Positions 63,886 to 64,000 of a stretch of DNA of 64,000 nucleotides are shown here, one piece after another. The notes beneath the pieces were generated by a model, which saw nothing but the letters and a program-made list of their open reading frames with translations, did no database searches and was not told the DNA's origin. Both the position numbers and the translations under genes were made by a program. This DNA is from Vibrio maritimus (lineage in GTDB: Bacteria; Pseudomonadota; Gammaproteobacteria; Enterobacterales; Vibrionaceae), in contig NZ_CP090438.1 in assembly GCF_021441885.1 (NCBI RefSeq), forward strand, positions 2,852,001-2,916,000, written 5' to 3'. Position 1 is the first letter of the stretch. The number at the start of each line of letters is the position of its first letter.

Positions 63886-64000
63886 ATGAGCGCAGAAAAA
63901 CTGTATATCGAGAAAGAGCTAAGTTGGTTATCTTTCAATGAACGAGTCTTGCAAGAGGCGGCGGATAAAACCGTTCCGTTAATTGAGCGAATCCGTTTTC
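63886..64000 (+). CDS. ppk: Polyphosphate kinase 1, N-terminal fragment cut by the window end
   Basis: The first 38 codons encode MSAEKLYIEKELSWLSFNER and onward, the conserved N-terminus of PPK1, which polymerises ATP gamma phosphate into polyphosphate. The gene runs out of the window. It is divergent from pstC, and a weak Pho-box-like ATGTCATATAC lies at 63789-63799, about 90 bases upstream. Confidence 0.9.
   Translation, partial: MSAEKLYIEKELSWLSFNERVLQEAADKTVPLIERIRF

Noticed and set aside
1..64000. tRNA, rRNA, CRISPR arrays, prophage, insertion sequences, integron attC sites
   Set aside because: Looked for in all gaps by eye; none has the expected motifs, repeats or transposase/integrase genes.

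Overview
The window is chromosomal DNA from a gammaproteobacterium of the family Vibrionaceae, most likely Vibrio. Base composition is moderate. Whole blocks follow an order I recall from Vibrio chromosome I: guaA-guaB/xseA, der-bamB-yfgM-hisS-ispG-rodZ/rlmN/ndk, the isc operon with trmJ/suhB, secF-secD-yajC-tgt-queA, oxyR/prx, and phoU-pstB-pstA-pstC/ppk. I found no rRNA, tRNA, CRISPR array, insertion sequence or prophage. Almost all of it is ordinary core genome, with one accessory-looking signalling region at about 45.6-53.2 kb.

Region by region. (1) 0-10.7 kb: ribB with the tail of its FMN-riboswitch leader; a secreted multidomain chitinase on the other strand; a TPP-riboswitch-controlled operon thiD-thiZ-thiX-thiY-tenA that imports and salvages the thiamine pyrimidine; an alanine/glycine:cation symporter; and a SatP acetate transporter. 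(2) 10.8-19.8 kb: guaA and guaB, divergent xseA, a YfgJ-type zinc ribbon protein, a GAF-GGDEF protein, an AlaX-type tRNA editing protein and der. (3) 19.9-28.9 kb: bamB, yfgM, hisS, ispG, rodZ, then an unusually empty 0.5 kb, rlmN, ndk and pepB. (4) 29.0-36.4 kb: the isc operon (iscR-S-U-A-hscB-hscA-fdx-iscX), preceded by a 50-bp double IscR site, then trmJ and divergent suhB. (5) 36.4-42.6 kb: a REP-like repeat, then queA, tgt, yajC, secD and secF. (6) 42.8-45.6 kb: a CBS-pair protein, a chemotaxis receptor and a small zinc ribbon protein. (7) 45.6-52.4 kb: a four-gene operon with a hybrid sensor kinase (two periplasmic solute-binding domains, a Cys-rich PAS-like domain, kinase, receiver and Hpt), a receiver-EAL phosphodiesterase, a receiver-LuxR regulator and a membrane GGDEF cyclase. 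This resembles Pseudomonas RocS-RocR-RocA or Bordetella BvgASR plus a cyclase. (8) 52.4-53.2 kb: 860 bp with no ordinary gene but with terminator hairpins, a tiny ORF and an attenuator-like leader. (9) 53.2-64 kb: oxyR2 and divergent prx, cutC, ppk2, a LysR regulator, a small outer-membrane protein, phoU-pstB-pstA-pstC behind a PhoB-type promoter, and the start of ppk.

The most notable points are: (a) the Roc/Bvg-like c-di-GMP operon and the attenuator-like leader upstream of it; (b) the cysteine cluster in its kinase; (c) the inverted pair of IscR sites before iscR and a third IscR-like site before suhB; (d) a consensus PurR box inside the guaB-guaA gap; (e) an OxyR with Glu at position 204, the signature of Vibrio OxyR2; (f) the inverted REP-like repeats between suhB and secF. 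All functions are inferred from sequence motifs and remembered family knowledge; no database search was run.
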